From Camellia lanceoleosa (taxonomy: Eukaryota; Streptophyta; Magnoliopsida; Ericales; Theaceae): a stretch of 64,000 bases of DNA. Below the pieces are notes generated by a model. The model saw only the letters and a program-made list of their open reading frames with translations, was not told where the DNA came from and ran no database searches. Made by a program: the position numbers and the translations under genes. The first letter of the stretch is position 1. The number at the start of each line of letters is the position of its first letter. The stretch lies in contig CM045762.1 in the NCBI GenBank assembly GCA_025200525.1, positions 87,858,717-87,922,716 on the forward strand, read 5' to 3'. Of this stretch, positions 33,171 through 45,545 are shown in pieces.

Positions 33171-35308
33171 AAGGATCTTACTAATTTATCACGTCACCAT
33201 GAGATCAAGTTCTCTATTGATTTAGTGTCTATCACATCACTGATTTCTATGGCACCATATAGCTTTGCACCTGTCGAGTTGAGTGAGTTGAAGATTCAAC
33301 TCCAAGAATTGTTAGATAAGGGATTTATCTACCCTAGTACTTCGCATTGGGGAGCACCGACTCTCTTTGCCAAGAAAAAGGATGGCACATTGCGATTTTG
33401 TATTGATTATCGAAAGCTGAATCAGGTAATTATTAAGAACAAATACCCATTGCCTCGTATAGATGACTTGTTTGACCAGTTGAAGGGATCTTGTTGCTTT
33501 TCTAAGATAGACTTGAAATTGGGTTATCACTAGTTGAGAGTAAAGGAAGTGGATATCCAGAAAATGGCATTTCGTATGTGGTATGGCCATTATGAGTTCC
33601 TAGTGATGCCTTTTGGGCTAACCAATGCACCAGTTTTGTTTACAGATTTGATGAATCGAATCTTTCATGAGTTCCTATACCGTTTTGTGGTTGTCTTCGT
33701 TGATGATATTTTAATCTACTCATCATTTGAGGAAGAACACAAGGAACACTTGCGGGTTGTGCTTGAGTTGCTTAGAGCCCACAAATTGTATGCTAAGTTC
33801 AAGAAGTGTGAGTTCTGGTTGAATGAGGTGAAATTCTTAGGCCATGTGGTATCCGGGAAATGGGTGACTGTAGATTCTCTTAAGATAGAGACAGTACAAG
33901 ATTGAAAAAAACCTAAGAATGCCTTTGAAATCCAATGTTTCTTGGGATTAGTCAGGTATTACCGTTATTTTATAAAGGATTTCTCTAGATTGGCCTCACC
34001 TTTGACTAGATTGATGTAGAAGGGAATCATATTTGTGTAGAATGAGAATTGTGAGAAGTCATTTCAAGAGCTTAAGGTTAGACTTACCAATGCTCCAGTG
34101 TTGATTATTTTAGAGAGGGGTTTGCGCTATGCAGTGTATTGTGATGCGTCTCGGGAAGGTTTGGGTTGTGTCTTGATGCAGGAGGGGAAGGTAGTAGCTT
34201 ATGGCTTACGGCAGTTGAAAACACATGAGATAAACTACCCTGCTCATGATTTCGAACTAGCAGCAGTGATTTTTGCTTTGAAAATCTAGAGAAATTATCT
34301 TTATAGAGAGAGATTTGAGGTTTTTTCCGATCACAAGAGTCTAAAGTATCTGTTTTCACAGAAAGATTTGAATCTAAGATAGAGGAAATGGATGGAGTTT
34401 GTGGAGGATTACGACTTTGAGTTGCACTATTATCCGGGGAAGGCCAATGTAGTGGCCGATTCCTTGAGTAGGAAGTCCATTAGCATGTAGCTAGTATTGC
34501 TATTCAGGAATGGGAGATATTGGGTGTTATTAGTGAGTTTGACTTGCATCTTGGCGTGTTCATCGAGTCGGCAGCTTTGTTTATTATGGTTGCACAACCT
34601 ACACTTGTGAGCCGAGTTATAGAAGCATAATGGAGTGATCATGGAGTTTGCCTACAACAATAGTTTTCAGGTGAGTATTGACATGACACCATTTGAGGTT
34701 TTGTATGGCCGACCGTGTAGCTCTTCAGTGTGTTAGGCTGAGGTAGGTGATGTACCCATGTTGGGTCCTGAGTTAGTCCGAGAAACGACAAAAAAGGTTG
34801 CACTTATTCGTAAGAGGTTGGTTTTGGCTCAGAGTCGTCAGAAGAGTTATGTTAACCATAAGGGGAGATCATTATTCTTTGAGGTAGGAGATCACGTCTT
34901 CTTGAAGATATCACCTAGATGGGGATCGATGAGGTTTGGAAAGAGTGGGAAGTTGTCTCCTAGATTTATTAGGCCTTTTGAGATCCTAGAGCGCATTGGG
35001 CAGGTTGCTTATCGTTTGGCCTTGCCACCACAGCTTTCCAGGGTTTATGACATGTTTTATATTTGTATGCTCTAGAAGTATAAGCTAGATTTGTTACATA
35101 TGTTGGATTGGACCGAGTTAAAGGTAGATGAGGATGACTCGTATGAGAAGAGACTGGCTAGAGTCTTAGATACACGGGACTAAGTCTTGCGAGAAAGACA
35201 ATTCCATCGGCAAAGGTATTGTGGACACACCATGGGGTTAAGGAGGTGACGTTGGAGCGCGAAGCGAAAGTTTGTGAGAAGTATCCGGACCTTTTTGTTA
35301 ATGTTTGA
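33171..35308 (+). pseudogene. Ty3/gypsy pol: RT, RNase H, integrase tail (copy B)
   Basis: Starts in the linker before RT ([20 protein letters not shown]), then RT with [29 protein letters not shown] and the catalytic YVDD-type box read as FVDDILIYS, RNase H with [13 protein letters not shown] and [10 protein letters not shown], and PGKANVVADSLSRK. Near 34,631 the sequence jumps to the integrase C-terminal part (EFAYNNSFQVSIDMTPFE, LYGRPC), so the zinc-binding and DDE catalytic regions are deleted. It ends with the chromodomain-like tail, frameshifted near 35,195. In-frame stops: TAG at 33531, 34017, 34038, 34287, 34380, 34734 and 35073, and TGA at 33903. Gag and protease are missing. It resembles Tekay-type chromoviruses. 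Confidence 0.92.
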
Positions 35309-35519
35309 AAATCTTGCTATGTTGATTAAATTTTAAACATTGCATATGTTTTAGAAAAGTAAATTGTATATTCAGTATTGAAAGCATTGTTTATCATTGT
35401 TATGAGAATGAATGACCGGTGGATGGGTCATGGTTATGAGTTCAACTTGTTATCATTGTTGTAATTGATTTAAACATGGTGTTGTTATTTGATTTAAAAA
35501 TTTCAGGGACAAAATTCCT

Positions 35520-35530
35520 TAAAGGGGAAG
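35520..35530 (+). other. Polypurine-tract-like site (copy B)
   Basis: Same aaaggggaagg site as at 521-531, 212 bp after the pol stop at 35306-35308. Confidence 0.45.
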
Positions 35531-37600
35531 GTTATAGCGATTCTAGTTTAGACTTGACCCGTTTATTATTTTGGATCTAGGATTCTTTGTCTTGATGGTT
35601 ATTCATGTCCTTGTTTATCTTATTCCTTGTTGAATTGAGTTGTGTGAGCATTGTGGTTGCGTTAGAAATAGGTTGGGAGTTCATTTTTCAAAGGAGTCTT
35701 TGCCCAGAATTTTGCTTGTTCGCTCGAATGGTCTTTTACAGTTTGCAAAACTACTGAGAGTTTGATATCTGTGCTCGAGCGACGCTTCTTGCTCTTGAGC
35801 AGACTTTTACAAGTCTGAACTGTTGGACGGGGTGCATTGTGCGCTCAAGCGACCATTCTTGCGCTCAAGTGGTGTCTTTGTTTATGTCTATGCGCTCGAG
35901 TGGTAACTTTGTTTGCTCGAGCAGTCTCACTTATTGTGTCTGGTCGGTCAAGCAGTTTTTTGGTCGCTCGAGCGGTCAGCATATATATCAGTTCATGAAA
36001 GTCACTTTTTGAGTCATTTTCTCATCTCTCTCTCTTTCTCCCTACATTACAAACCTTAGATTTTCTTCCTCTCTCTCTAGAAACTATCTTTAAACCTCAA
36101 ATATACTATCACCTGTCAGTTTCTACACCATTGTTCTTTGAGAGAAATGGTAGAGCTTGCCTAGAGCTTCCATTTGATCGAAGCAAAGTTGATTTTCGCC
36201 TTCATCAAATTTTCTTCACTCTTTCTCTTGTCTTCTAGCTTTGAGGTAGGGATTTCTTCACACTTTTGTATGGTTTTTAACTTGGTTATTTGCTTTTGTA
36301 AAGAATATTTTGATTTGGGAATTTTTGGATAAAATCTAGGGTTTTGGTTTTGAAATCGAAAAAGGAGTTTTCAAATGGGTTTTTGAAAATGGTTGTGGAA
36401 TTGAAAATGTGGTTGGGTGGTGATAAAATGGTGGATTTTTATCTTTGGAATTGATTTATAAAGAAATGGGGGGTTTGCCTTAAAATATGAATATTTGACT
36501 TAGTAAAAAGGAAATGGAAATGATGTTGGGTTTTATGAAATTGGATTGATAATGATGATGGTGGAGTTGGATATGCATTATCACTCCCACCTTGGACTTT
36601 GGAAAAGTTTATCTTTATTGAAAATTATCTATCTGTTTAAAGATATCTATTTTGGACTATCAGTGGAGGATATGTATGATTGTTATAGAAATTGCATGAG
36701 AATTAGGAAAATTGAAACTAATTTCTCATCTATTTGCATTGAGCATTGTTGCATATTTAACACATTGTAAATGTATATTGTTTTGAGAAAAATTGGCGAA
36801 TACCTTGGTGAATCTGTGTACGGGGTGTGGTCATGGTATTATTGTTGGCCTATGTGTCCTTGGTGAAATTCCAGAAACCCGCGCGGTTAGATGCCGAGCC
36901 TTCCGGTTAGTACTGGTAAAAATGGCAATTGGTAGTGCTTGTATAGCCTACTTGCAAAAACGTACCTAGAGATTCCCAGTGCTCGTATCCACTGCCCTAT
37001 TTTCTGTTGTAAATGAAATGTTTTCAAGAATTCTGATATAAATCTGGCATAGCATGGTTTTGGAAAGAGATATGAAATATTTTGGCACTAAGAGTTATTC
37101 TCTTGAGGTTAAGTCTGTTTGAGACGCGAGTACTGTAGGCGTGAGTACTGTAGGGTATGTTAGTGATACATTTTTCTTGACTTTTGTTTCATAGAGTAGA
37201 TGGGCTTTTGTGGCTGGTAGAGGTAATTCTTGCTAATGAGTTGAAAGAGAGACACACCATCTTCGAATTGTTGTTCACATCATTTGGGATGTCGTCAGAA
37301 TACTAGTGTGGGACTGAAATATGGAAGTTTCTTTTTGATTTCAAACTAAATTTTGGAGTGGCGATTAATTCTTTTGGGAGTTATTCTACCCCTTATATTA
37401 ATGGGTTACTTTATCTTCTTTTGTGGAAATTGTTTCTTTTTCATTACGTGAACCCTTTTGCGTTGGGAGAATCTTCTAGAAACTCATTGTTGAGTAGAGG
37501 TTGTTTGTGATTAGTTAGTGGAAGTATTAAATCCCAATATCTGTTTCATTTCAGTTTGTCTAAACTTTAATTTTTAAAGTGCCTAATTTCAGGGATAAAA
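35531..37600 (+). mobile_element. Gypsy LTR-like segment 1 (copy B)
   Basis: Counterpart of 532-2560, with the same CTCGAGCG motifs, TATATAT box (about 35,981) and a shorter CT run. It has about 34 extra bases near 37,185 (tttgtttcatagagtagatg and following) that are absent from copy A. Confidence 0.5.
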
Positions 37601-38904
37601 TTTCCTAAGGTAGGGACAATCGTATTCCTTGGACTAATTGGATTGCTCTTGACACTCTTATTATTGTACTTGGAGTCTCTTTGATTCATTTTAGAATATT
37701 GATTGAGGTGATATCATAATGGTAAAGTAGGATTGAACGAAAAATATTGATTTAGATAATTGTCCTATGAGCAGTCTTCACTCTTTTACCTTTTTCTCTT
37801 TCCACACTTTGAATCTGGATATGAGGCTAGAACCATTGGAAAACTTGTTTTCGGTGCTTCGATTTAGACATAAGAACGACCCAAAATGGAGTCCGGATGA
37901 GGGGTTATGCCCGTTTGAAATTTGTGTACCTATGTTGAAAGCGAGTTTGCTCTAGCAAACTTTTGACCGCTCAAGCGGTCTGCGTGAATTACAAAGATTA
38001 TGGGATCTTTCTTTCACCACTCAAGCTATGTTTTGACCGCTCGAGCGATTTGTTCAAAATCAGGCACTTTAAAGTCACTTTTTGGCCCAAACATTTCATT
38101 CTTTCTTCTTCTCTTCTCTCCCACTCTTCCATACCCAAAACCCTAGACCTCTAAACCTTGATTTCATTTATTTTTCACCAAGAATTCACCATACCTCTTG
38201 CATTAAAGGTGAAGAACAAGAGAAGATCAATGTTTTGACCAATTATATTGCAATTTATTCGAGGTTTCTCTTTGGGTTTGCATCATCTTGTCTTCATTCT
38301 TAAGGTAGGGGTACATTTAACTTGATATATTTATGATTTAGGATATGTATGAGATATTTTCTTAGTCATAGTAATGTATGAGATGATTTTGTGATATAAA
38401 GTGGGTTTGATGAATAAAGAGGGGTTTTACTCCATGTTTTGAAAAACTTTATGCATATCCTTCTTGATTATTGTTAGAAATGGTGAATATTGACTCTTTA
38501 TGTTTAAAGGAGGGGAAAGCCCCAATTTTTTCAAAAATCCTAGTTTTCAAATTCGATTTAATAATGGGTTTGGCCAAATTGACTCTTAAATCTTGAAATT
38601 GGGTGAATGATTATGGAAATAGTGTCGAGACATGAGATTATTGAATTTTATTGGATATATGTATTAAAATAGATGAATATTGAGATTGTGAAAAATTGTG
38701 GGATTGGAGAAAGCTTTTATTGTCGATACTATTAAATGTTATTGTGAATTGAACAAACCTTAGGGAAATTGGATTTGAAAACCCATGCATCATGTGCATT
38801 ATAATTTTCTTATGTGACTTTACAATCTTGTGGATATTTAGAAAATATCAAGGGGGTAAATAGCATATATGAGTTTGGGTAGTTGAGTCGGGTTTTGGTA
38901 ATGG
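37601..38904 (+). mobile_element. Gypsy LTR-like segment 2, left part (copy B)
   Basis: Counterpart of 2561-3836 plus 9215-9255. It carries the empty site of the copy-A copia insertion (agcatatatgagttt at about 38,862-38,876) and is itself broken at 38,910 by the Ogre-like element. Confidence 0.45.
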
Positions 38905-40579
38905 GTTGTTGTAGACGCCCCCGAACGCATCCTGGGGAAAGGGAGTGCATCCCCCCCCCCTAGTTCTGGTTCGATATTGGGTCACTACAGTTCGAAGGAC
39001 TCAAATGTCACGGTTCTCAATCTTGAACCAAAGAGTCCAAATCCGGCAAATCGTTTTGCAAACAGATTTTTTGAAAGAAGTGCCAAACATGGACTGCTTC
39101 GCGGATCTGAGTCGCCACCTAAATGTTTTTTAAATGGGAAATTTAGGAAACCCCGACTCGGTGCCAAAGGCCACGTGTCCGTCATCACCAAAGTTGCCTC
39201 GGCTCGGGAACTTGGGTACGATTGGGGAAGGTCACTTCGTGAGCACCCCCGCTCGCCCGGTCAAAGACCGGCCTCTACTAACCATGATATCTGTTTTTGA
39301 AAACGTTGTATGTTCTTATTCCGGTTATTAGCCTAAGTTACTATGTGATACGCACAGCATACAAGTATAGACTGGGTCGCCTAAATTGGAACAAAACATT
39401 TCATGTTTGTTTGTTTGAAAATGGTTTGATGGTGCTACCCGCAGGTAGGCTAAGACGTGGATTTGCCACCCTCGGGTGGGCTTAGAAAACGTGATTTTGC
39501 CACTATCTAGTGGGCTTAAAACAAACATTTGATGAATTATTCCAATCCAAGTAACTCAACCTCCACCCACAGGCATTCAAGGCAGTTATATCACATAAGC
39601 ACATAGCCTCATGGTAAGCATGCTATTCAGGGCAGTCACTCACACGTATGCAAGGATGCTAAAGCATAAAACTCACTGAGTACTCCAAGCCAAAACAGAA
39701 GCTCATTAGAAATCATGCATGATCCTAAATATACAGAAATGCCTAATGCAACACATGCAAAGATGCAAACTATAGCAGGCTCGGCTATTCTAAACATGGC
39801 ATATGAAATGCTACAACTAACACGTATTCAATTTGGAATTGAAATACAAATGGGTTGTATGATCTTGGGAAAGTGCGTGCAAAACAGATGAATGATGCAA
39901 ACATGCTGTCATACTGTATGCTAATTGAAACATGCCCTATATCTAACCATCATAAGTGGGTAAATAAAAGGGAAGAAAGACGTGGGGTTGGAAGACATAC
40001 ATCACACTCACCCACACTTATTACAATTTTGCCCTCGCACAGAGGGTCCAAATAAATAATAATACAGTCCCGAATAAAAGAATAATACAGAAATTCTTAA
40101 TTAATTAATAAATTAACTAAGAAAGCGGTAAACTGGCATGCAAGCCAGGGACTGCCTTGACTCCGCTCCGGATAATGAAATAATGCATGTTTGGGCTGCT
40201 TTGCGCCGAAATCCACTAGGATGCCCCAATTAGCCTCTGTTTGCAATGTTTCTCGAAATGCGTGTCGAATTCTGAAAAGTTACTGATTCTTCATTTTTGC
40301 TGCAACAGAGAGCAGGAAAGGGGCATAGCAATGTATTTCACAAATTTATGCATGCCTCGATCCTCGTTCCACCAATCACGCATATCGATGCATGATGACC
40401 GAGGAGCCGAATTGCACAGCTTAATATAGGATGAATGCATATGAACACTACAACAAAACCTAACTCCATCATGGATAATCCGGAGTGTCGGTGACTTGGG
40501 AATTGAGACCCGTTTAAATCACTCGGTCTGAAAGCGTGCCTCGTTCCGTGCGAACTAACTCCTATCCCGAACACAATGC

Positions 40580-41165
40580 AATATGCATGATATGTATGAA
40601 ATGCAACTAAGATACAATCCTAACATACACAATGCTATGAAAATGAGATGTCTCGGAATGCGTGCACACGAGGACGCAAACCGAGAAAATGATCCTAAGG
40701 CATAAAATGACATATGCAATGCAATTGGACTTACAGTAACATGAGTGGACCTCAGCCACACTCACATAAGAGGCCGTCGGATAAAAGTGAAGTGCCTCGA
40801 AATGCGTGCACACGGGCACGCAAACCGAGGCAATGGCATACATAATGCAATGATGCTAAAATGACATAAACAATACAATATGGGCTTACACTAACATGAG
40901 AGAGCCTCAGCCACACTTACATAAGAGGCTGAGAGATGAAAAATGAGATGCCTCAAATCGTGCTGCAGACACGCATAAAGGCAAACAATGGCATATACGA
41001 TGCAATGAGACTAAAATGGCATCTGAATGCAAAATGGACTTACACTAACATGGGTGAGCCTCGTACACTCACATAAGAAGCCGATGGATGAAAATGAAGT
41101 GCCTCGAAATCGTGCACTGCAGCACGCATAACCGAGGCAATGACATTAAGGCATGAAATGACATA
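40580..41165. repeat. ~155-bp tandem repeat in the 3' LTR
   Basis: Units share cttacactaacatg followed by gagcctcagccacactcaca and cctcgaaatgcgtgcacac. The anchor cttac(a/g)(c/g)taacatg occurs near 40,730, 40,884 and 41,039, a period of about 155 bp. Confidence 0.85.
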
Positions 41166-42479
41166 GAAAATGATATGCCAACATGCCAATGGAATTTCAG
41201 CACTGAAATATGGGGGAAAACAGTCCCGAAAGATGGCGAAAGTGTACCCGATGCATGGAATGATCCCGAAACATGAATTTTGGCACCCGAAATGGCCTAT
41301 AGCTACACCAAACATGCATAAATGATACATGACATGAAAAGGCAGAAGCAAGGAAACCCCAAAACTATCATTTTTCCAGCAAAAAACATGGCCAAACAGC
41401 AATCATAAATAGGGCTAACATGGCATACAAAAATGGCTCCACAAGGGAGGCTATGAAGCAAGTGGTATATGCAAAGCCCAAATGGAAAAACACCCTTCTA
41501 AAACACTGAATAGGGACTAAAAATATGAACATTTACAGTATATGACATCCCCCAAATCAGTATGCAATCATGCCAAAAATGCCATGCAAGAAATAGGCCA
41601 CAAGAGGGTATAACATGAAGTAGGCCAAACATTCATCAAACAAGAAAAGACCCTTCATGAAATATATCCAGGGGGTCAAAATATGACCATTTCCAGTTCT
41701 GATGATGGCCAAAAACAGAAGCTAGATAAGCCTAAAAAGGCATGCAAAAATGGGGGCCAAAGAGGGGTATAATGGTAGGTACAACATGGAGGCCCCAAAA
41801 AAGGTTGATCCCTTCTACAATGTTGTAGAGGGACACAAAATAAGCTTACTCACAGTTTATGACATGCTCCAAAGCAATTTACATATAGGCCAAAAAAATC
41901 ATGCAAATTTACGGTAAATAGGAGAGATTATGAAGCAAGTGAAAGATAGGGGGCCCAAACAGGGTTGAGCCCTTCTTCAATGTTGAAGAGGGGATCAAAA
42001 TAGACCCTCTTACAGTTTACATTATGCTCGAAAACAGATCACTCATAGGCTAGAAATTTCATGCAAAAATGTGACATATAAGATGATATTGAAGCAAGTA
42101 CAAGATGGTGATCTCAAATAGGGTTGAACCCTTCAACAATCATGTAAAATGGTTCAAAATAATGACCCTTTCAGTTAGGGTCGAAGCTCAAAACAACAAG
42201 AAAATAGGCTAGAAGAATGGTGCAAAAATGAGCTACAAAAGGGGGAAATGGTAACTTACCCTTATAGACAAGTCTTGGCTGCCTTTTGCTTGAAGAATGG
42301 ATGCCTCCTAGCTGCTGGAAAGCTCTCCTAGCTACTGAAAATAGAGTAGTGGTGGTGGTGCTTGATGATGATGAATAAATGGAACCAAAACTTGAGAATT
42401 TGAGAGAGATGGAGAGAGATATGAATGTGAGGCCTCTTAGGGATTTTTTGTAACCCCAAAACAAGAGTTAGGCAGCTGG

Positions 42480-42487
42480 TTATATAG
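42480..42487 (-). promoter_or_regulatory. Candidate LTR promoter TATA box
   Basis: On the element strand this reads cctatataacc, about 1.1 kb into the LTR and about 155 bp downstream of the two GC palindromes. The same arrangement is conserved in the other LTR (55,584-55,591). A transcript start just downstream is inferred, not shown. Confidence 0.45.
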
Positions 42488-42639
42488 GCCAAAGAGAGGG
42501 AGCAAGGTAGGAGGAAAATGAAACCAAGTTTCCCTCCAAAAGCTTTCCCCGGGTACTGATATTTTTGGGGGAAAACAGATATACAGCTGTAATACACCCC
42601 CACTGAGGAAGCAGGCCGGCTAGGTACTTTAGTTGCAGG

Positions 42640-42674
42640 TGGCCGGCCGGCCACCCCCCATGGCCGGCCGGCCA
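42640..42674. repeat. Paired perfect 14-bp GC palindromes in the LTR
   Basis: TGGCCGGCCGGCCA, its own reverse complement, occurs twice (42,640-42,653 and 42,661-42,674) separated by 7 bp of cccccca. Both copies are preserved in the other LTR at 55,744-55,757 and 55,765-55,778. Confidence 0.9.
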
Positions 42675-43592
42675 GGGTCAAAATGTCCAAGCCATAAAAC
42701 TGGTCGGCCATGTAGCCCTTGAAGTTAGATTTCCAATGCCGCAAACCTTGCATCAAAATTCCTCCTGTGGAAAAAGTTATGCCCGTTTCCGTAAAGCCGC
42801 GCAGATTCGGTCTAACCAGACTTCAACCAACCATATCTCCTCCCCCCGGATCCGGACTTAGGAGATTCTTGAGTGCAAAATGAAGCCCCGGAAGTAAGCT
42901 TTCCAATGGTGGTGGCCTCATATTTTAATTCCTCTTGTACAAAGAGTTACGCCCGTTTCGGTGAAGCCATGAGACTTTTCTCCTTCAGATTCATCTTTGA
43001 ACCACTTTTGACCAAACAAAAAGTTGGTTGTCAAAACAATTGCTGGCCTCCCACCCTCCTACAAGCTTCCTAACCATGAAAATAAGGCCTCCACCAAAAA
43101 TGAGCCCAAACCGATGCGAAATGAAGGTTTGGGGGCCGAAACGCGCAGTTCGGGACCCCGAAAACTGACTGTTGGGCACCGGGAGTGGTGTTCGACCACG
43201 AAGTTGGTCCCTCGGGCCCCAGTGTCCCTCAAAAGGGAGCAAATAAGATGCATGCCAAAAATCAGAGCAATCGGAGATGGTTAGGTGGTCCCGAACCGAG
43301 GCACACGGCCTGACGGCTCCGAAATGGGCAAAATGGCCTACGGCCACGAAATGTAGCCCACGGCCACTGAGAGATGGTCTACGGGACCTCTCCCTCCCTT
43401 CATGAAAAGAAACAGAGAAAACCGAGTTTGGTTCGCAAACCGAGACAAGGCACAGAAGAGGGTTCGGAAGTTCGGAGGCAGGGCTCACGGCCGCGACTCT
43501 AAGACTTCTGAACGAGCACAATATGCAACATCACCGAGCGCTCAATCGGTGACATCTGAGTCTTAAGGTCGGTCAAAAATGGGGTGTCTACA

Positions 43593-43606
43593 GTTGCCCC
43601 TCTTTG
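43593..43606 (-). other. Polypurine tract of Ogre-like element
   Basis: On the element strand AAAGAGGGGCAAC immediately precedes the LTR start TGTAGACACCCC, a junction typical of Ogre/Tat-type elements. It confirms minus orientation. Confidence 0.8.
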
Positions 43607-44069
43607 ACAGAACTTGGAAGTCACAAGTGACGGGAGTGAATGTCAAAGCCCAGAGACGACCCATTTTTGACAAGGCCGAAGATTTAGACAATCATACAAG
43701 ATAAACAGAGATGTGCCCGCAGGCGTGCCCACAGGCAAAGGGGGAAAAATGCACAATGATATGCACAGGATCAGATGTAACTCAATGATCATGCAAGTGC
43801 AGCAAGCTGTAATGAAGCAAGTATTCGCAAATGGATGCAACAGTTTTAAGCAAGAATGCAAAGCAACAACTACATTTCATGCAGTTAGGAATGCGGAGAA
43901 TTACTCAATTCTCGTCGCGTCTCACACGGAGAAGATACGATACCTGCGCGATTAAATGCAGTCGCTGACCTCAAATGAACCGTACATACAATATCGTGCA
44001 CTGCAAAGAGAAATTCAACAAGAACAATATGCTAACAACATATATTCAATGTGATTCCTGTGATTAGAA

Positions 44070-45545
44070 AGTTTGACACACGCAGCGGTCTTTGGCGGAT
44101 GAATGCATAAAGCGATTAATCTGGTAAGGTGCGCAAGATAGCACGATAAAATGCATGCACAACGCAAGTAATGTGCACAAAATAGTGCGATGCGCAAAAT
44201 AGAGCGAGTGAAATGTAATGCACTAACAAGTGCAGGTGGGACGCGCAAGATAGCGCGAATGCTACAATGCACAATGCAAGTAATGTGCACAAACTAGTGC
44301 GATGCGCAAAATAGCGCGAGTGAAATGTAATGCACTAACAAGTGTAGGTGAGACGCGCAAGATAGCGCAAATGATACAATGCACAAAATAGTGCAATACG
44401 CTAAACGGCGCGATTGATTTGAAATGCACAAAATAGTGCGATGTGACATGCAAAGCACAGGACAGTGCGATTGAGGTGTGCAAAATAGCGCGATGAATGT
44501 AATGTGCAAGACAGTGCGATGGAGGTGCGCAAAATAGCGCGAATGGTAAACTGCACAAAATAGTGTGATTGTGGTGCGCAAAATAGCGCGATTGATTTGA
44601 AATGCACAAGATAGTGCGATACGCTAAACAGCGCGAGTGATTTGAAATGCACTAAACAGCGCGATACGCTAAACAGCACGAGTGATTTGAAATGCACAAG
44701 ACAATGCGATACGCTAAACAGCGCGATTGATATGCAATGCACAAGATAGTGCGAGTGAGATACAGCAGGTAAGTGCACAAGATAGTGCGATGGAGGTGCG
44801 CAAGATAGCGCGAATGATGCGATGCACAAAACAGTGCGATTGTGGTGCGCAAAATAGCGCGATTGATGAACTGCACAAAACAGTGCGATGCAGGTGCGCA
44901 AAATAGCGCGATTGATTTGAAATGCACAAGATAGTGTGATACGCTAAACAGCGCGAGTGATTTGAAATGCACTAAACAGCGCGATACGCTAAACAGCGCG
45001 AGTGATTTGAAGTGCACAAGACAGTGCGATACGCTAAACAGCGCAAGTGATTTGAAATGCACAAGACAGTGCGATACGCTAAACAGCGCGATTGATATGC
45101 AATGCACAAGATAGTGCGAGTGAGATACAGCAGGTAAGTGCACAAGATAGTGCGATGCGCAAAAAAGCGCGAGTGCACAAGACAGTGCGATGGAGGTGCG
45201 CAAGATAGCGCGAATGATGCGATGCACAAAACAGTGCGATTGTGGTGCGCAAAATAGCGCGATTGATGAACTACACAAAACAGTGCGATGCAGGTGCGCA
45301 AAATAGCGCGATTGATTTGAAATGCACAAGATAGTGCGATACGCTAAACAGCGCGAGTGATTTGAAATGCACAAAAGCAGTAGCGATCGCTAAACATGAG
45401 TGATTTGAAATGCACAAGACGGTCGCGATCGCTAAGCAAGCGATTGATATGCAATGCACAAGATAGTGCGAGTGAGATACAACCACAAGATGCACAAGAC
45501 GATTGCAAGTGAGATAAAATGCACAAGAAAGTGCGATAAAATGCA
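44070..45545. repeat. Tandem array of short covarying hairpin units
   Basis: About 1.5 kb made of three interchanging unit types: GCAC-AAAATA-GTGC, GCGC-AAAATA-GCGC and CGCT-AAAC-AGCG, joined by spacers such as gattgatttgaaat and gatggaggt. Higher-order repeats occur: the stretch from about 44,590 to 44,900 is largely repeated at 44,940-45,320, and a ~45-bp unit with tgatttgaaatgcac is frequent. The array lies about 480 bp from the 3' LTR, where Ogre-type elements often carry tandem repeats. Overlapping open frames (up to 240 residues, Leu/Cys/His-rich) exist in more than one frame, so they are a by-product of the repeat. Confidence 0.92.

Larger units (their letters stand above)
38910..43592 (-). 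repeat. 3' LTR of Ogre-like element
   Basis: 4683 bp, from TGTAGACGCC to GGGTGTCTACA on the plus strand. It has a ~155-bp tandem repeat (40,580-41,165), a TATATA box at 42,480-42,487 on the minus strand and paired GC palindromes at 42,640-42,674. Many open frames here have counterparts in the other LTR only because both are copies. It differs from the right LTR by scattered substitutions and short indels. Confidence 0.93.

Noticed and set aside
42328..43521. Open frames of 142-176 residues in the LTRs as genes
   Set aside because: Several overlap on both strands, the counterparts in the other LTR differ by frameshifts, and no motif is recognisable.
44652..45374. 240-residue open frame and several overlapping ones in the hairpin array
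   Set aside because: More than one frame is open over the same repeat, the peptides are just the repeat translated (ALFSVSHCLVHFKS), and there is no gene context.
44070..45545. CRISPR-like array
   Set aside because: Units are contiguous variants without unique spacers of fixed length, no cas genes are present, and the context is a plant retrotransposon.
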